Positions 32,023 to 33,507 of a stretch of DNA of 33,507 nt are shown here, piece by piece. The stretch is from CAYJAD01 sp964368075. Its GTDB lineage: Bacteria > Desulfobacterota > Desulfovibrionia > Desulfovibrionales > Desulfovibrionaceae. The notes beneath the pieces are model-generated. The model searched no databases and was not told where the DNA came from. It worked only from the letters and a program-made list of their open reading frames with translations. The stretch spans positions 1 to 33,507 of the forward strand of contig CAYJAD010000021.1 of NCBI GenBank assembly GCA_964368075.1. The letters are read 5' to 3'. The translations under genes were made by a program, and so were the position numbers. The first letter of the stretch is position 1. Each line of letters starts with the position of its first letter.

Positions 32023-33417
32023 ATGACGCCAATTGCAATCACGAGCTTGCACGAAAGAGAACAAGCTGTCCTTTTAGACTCCATCCATGACGGCATTTGG
32101 GTCATTGATGCTCAAGGCATAACACTGCGCATCAATCATGCTATGGAGCGTATTGCCGGCATTACCAGTGAAGATGTGGTAGGCAAACATGTAAGTGATG
32201 CCATGAAAGATCTTAAATTCACAGCTTGTGTCACCTTACGCGCTTTAGAAGAAAAACGTACCGTAACTATGTTTGACGACTATGCCAATGGACGCCGCTG
32301 CCTTAATACAAGCACGCCTATTTTTGACGAACAAGGACATGTGTGGCGCGTCATTGCCTCCATACGCGACATCACAGAGCTTGAAAGCATGCAATCGCGC
32401 TTGTCAGATTTAGAGCGCAGCAATAAAAATTATAAAGAAAAACTCGACTCTTTAGATAATTATGGCATTGTAGGCATAAGTGACGCCACTGCAACCTTAC
32501 GCCAAAATATGCTAAAAGCCGCACAAAATGATGCCATCTGCCTTGTGCTTGGCGAAACCGGCACAGGAAAAAGCCTTCTGGCCAAACGCATACACGAAAT
32601 GAGTGCACGGCGTGTGGGCCCCTTTGTGGCATTAAACTGTGGGGGCATTCCTGCGCAATTGGTAGAATCTGAACTTTTTGGCTATGAACGTGGCGCCTTT
32701 ACCGGTGCCTCACGCGATGGCAAAAAAGGGGTTTTTGAAATGGCCGCCGAAGGCACTCTTTTTCTCGATGAGGTAGGCGAACTTCCCTTAAGCATGCAAG
32801 CCACCCTACTCCATGTGCTTGATGACAATACTTTTCGGCGTGTAGGTGGAACAAAATCTATACAAAGCAATGTACGCATTATCGCTGCTACCAATAAAGA
32901 CTTGAGCGAAATGGTAGAACAAGGTTCTTTCAGGCAGGATTTATTTTATCGTTTACGGGTTCTTCCCATTAAAATTTCTTCCTTACGTGAAAGACCTGAA
33001 GATATTCCTGAATTGCTTTATCATTTTTTACAGCACATGGAAGGCAAAGAATTCAAACGCAGCTTCGCACCTTCGGTACTTTCCTTACTCACCACCTATT
33101 CTTGGCCTGGCAATATTCGCGAATTACGAGCCCTTGTACAATATATTCATTCCATGAGTGAAGGAAACATTATACGCAAAGAAGACCTTCCCTCGTATTT
33201 TTTAGCAGAGCTTTCTGTTAATGAACTGCCCACATATACACAAGGTGTCAGTCTTAAAGAGGCCGTGGAACATTTAGAAAAAAATCTCATAGGCGCGGCT
33301 TTGCGTGAACTTGGCAGCACCTACAAAGCCGCAAAAAGATTAAAAGTCAGTCAGTCTACTGTTGTACGCAAAGCGCAAAGATATCGCATAGACTTAAATT
33401 CCATCACGCATGACTAG
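32023..33417 (+). CDS. PAS-domain sigma-54-dependent activator of the taurine genes
   Basis: 464 residues from the ATG at 32023, with AAGGAG about 8 bases upstream; the longer reading from 31975 would start inside the operator repeats. Domains: N-terminal PAS (about 10-118, DSIHDGIWVIDAQGITLRIN), a coiled linker (119-146), an AAA+ domain with Walker A GETGTGKS (177-184), sigma-54-contacting GAFTGA (224-229) and Walker B GTLFLDE (244-250), and a C-terminal Fis-type helix-turn-helix (STYKAAKRLKVSQSTVVRKAQ). The intact GAFTGA loop marks a true sigma-54 activator. The PAS domain probably senses a ligand, perhaps taurine or a pathway intermediate. It is divergent from ald across a promoter of the right class. 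Confidence 0.93.
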   Translation: MTPIAITSLHEREQAVLLDSIHDGIWVIDAQGITLRINHAMERIAGITSEDVVGKHVSDAMKDLKFTACVTLRALEEKRTVTMFDDYANGRRCLNTSTPIFDEQGHVWRVIASIRDITELESMQSRLSDLERSNKNYKEKLDSLDNYGIVGISDATATLRQNMLKAAQNDAICLVLGETGTGKSLLAKRIHEMSARRVGPFVALNCGGIPAQLVESELFGYERGAFTGASRDGKKGVFEMAAEGTLFLDEVGELPLSMQATLLHVLDDNTFRRVGGTKSIQSNVRIIAATNKDLSEMVEQGSFRQDLFYRLRVLPIKISSLRERPEDIPELLYHFLQHMEGKEFKRSFAPSVLSLLTTYSWPGNIRELRALVQYIHSMSEGNIIRKEDLPSYFLAELSVNELPTYTQGVSLKEAVEHLEKNLIGAALRELGSTYKAAKRLKVSQSTVVRKAQRYRIDLNSITHD

Positions 33418-33458
33418 ATAGTCGATGCTTAAATACTTTTTCAGTGTCGACTATCTAG
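33414..33458. repeat. 12-bp inverted repeat after the activator gene
   Basis: CTAGATAGTCGA (33414-33425, overlapping the stop codon) and TCGACTATCTAG (33447-33458) are perfect complements 21 bases apart. GTGTCGAC also recurs as a direct repeat at 33444 and 33462, an 18-base period. There is no T-run after the stem, so this could be a regulator site for the next gene rather than a terminator. Confidence 0.5.
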
Positions 33459-33507
33459 GTTGTGTCGACATTCAATTTGATTTATGTTAAATTCTTAGCA
33501 ACAAAGG

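Noticed and set aside
1..33507. tRNA, rRNA or riboswitch genes
   Set aside because: No cloverleaf-like or conserved aptamer sequence was noticed when reading the intergenic regions; covariance searches were not possible here.

Overview
The window looks like chromosome of an AT-rich, sulfidogenic gut-type Desulfovibrionaceae bacterium. That reading rests on a taurine-dissimilation cluster (alanine dehydrogenase, taurine:pyruvate aminotransferase, Fe-dependent sulfoacetaldehyde reductase) of the kind known from Bilophila wadsworthia. The low GC argues against Bilophila itself (GC-rich) and would fit a Taurinivorans-like relative. The assignment is inferred from gene content; no database was consulted.

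Positions 1-23539 hold part of a type VI secretion system (T6SS) locus, all on the plus strand. It starts with the 3' end of tssG (cut by the window edge and by a 10-N gap). Three tandem vgrG paralogues follow, then a spike-loading set: a DUF2169-pentapeptide fusion, a second pentapeptide-repeat protein, a DUF3540 protein and a DUF4150 PAAR-like tip. Next come tssJ, tssK, tssL, tssM, an unrecognised membrane-anchored protein and tssE. tssA/B/C/F/H and hcp are not here. A 145-bp MITE-like element with inverted ends and a CTAA target duplication sits between vgrG2 and vgrG3.

Positions 23578-26318 continue on the same strand with a complete Rsb-type partner-switching set: a STAS antagonist, an HATPase kinase and a membrane PP2C phosphatase, with no sigma factor. 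The close spacing after tssE suggests these signalling proteins control the secretion system.

Positions 26349-31711 are on the minus strand: an EamA-family transporter, then sarD, tpa and ald, transcribed in the order ald-tpa-sarD. They convert taurine plus pyruvate to sulfoacetaldehyde plus alanine, recycle alanine to pyruvate, and reduce sulfoacetaldehyde to isethionate. The isethionate lyase genes are not in the window. tpa appears broken by 100 Ns, but the gap is flanked by an identical 55-bp duplication. Removing it restores an in-frame 464-residue enzyme, so this is an assembly artefact.

Positions 31712-33507 carry the control region and a divergent PAS/AAA+/Fis sigma-54 activator. A good sigma-54 (-24/-12) promoter faces ald. 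Upstream of it lie a 31-bp palindrome and three copies of an AATGC-N6-GCATT inverted repeat that also cover the activator's own promoter and leader. This is a compact taurine-responsive switch readable from sequence. G-rich hairpins with A/T-tract stems recur between operons throughout the window.
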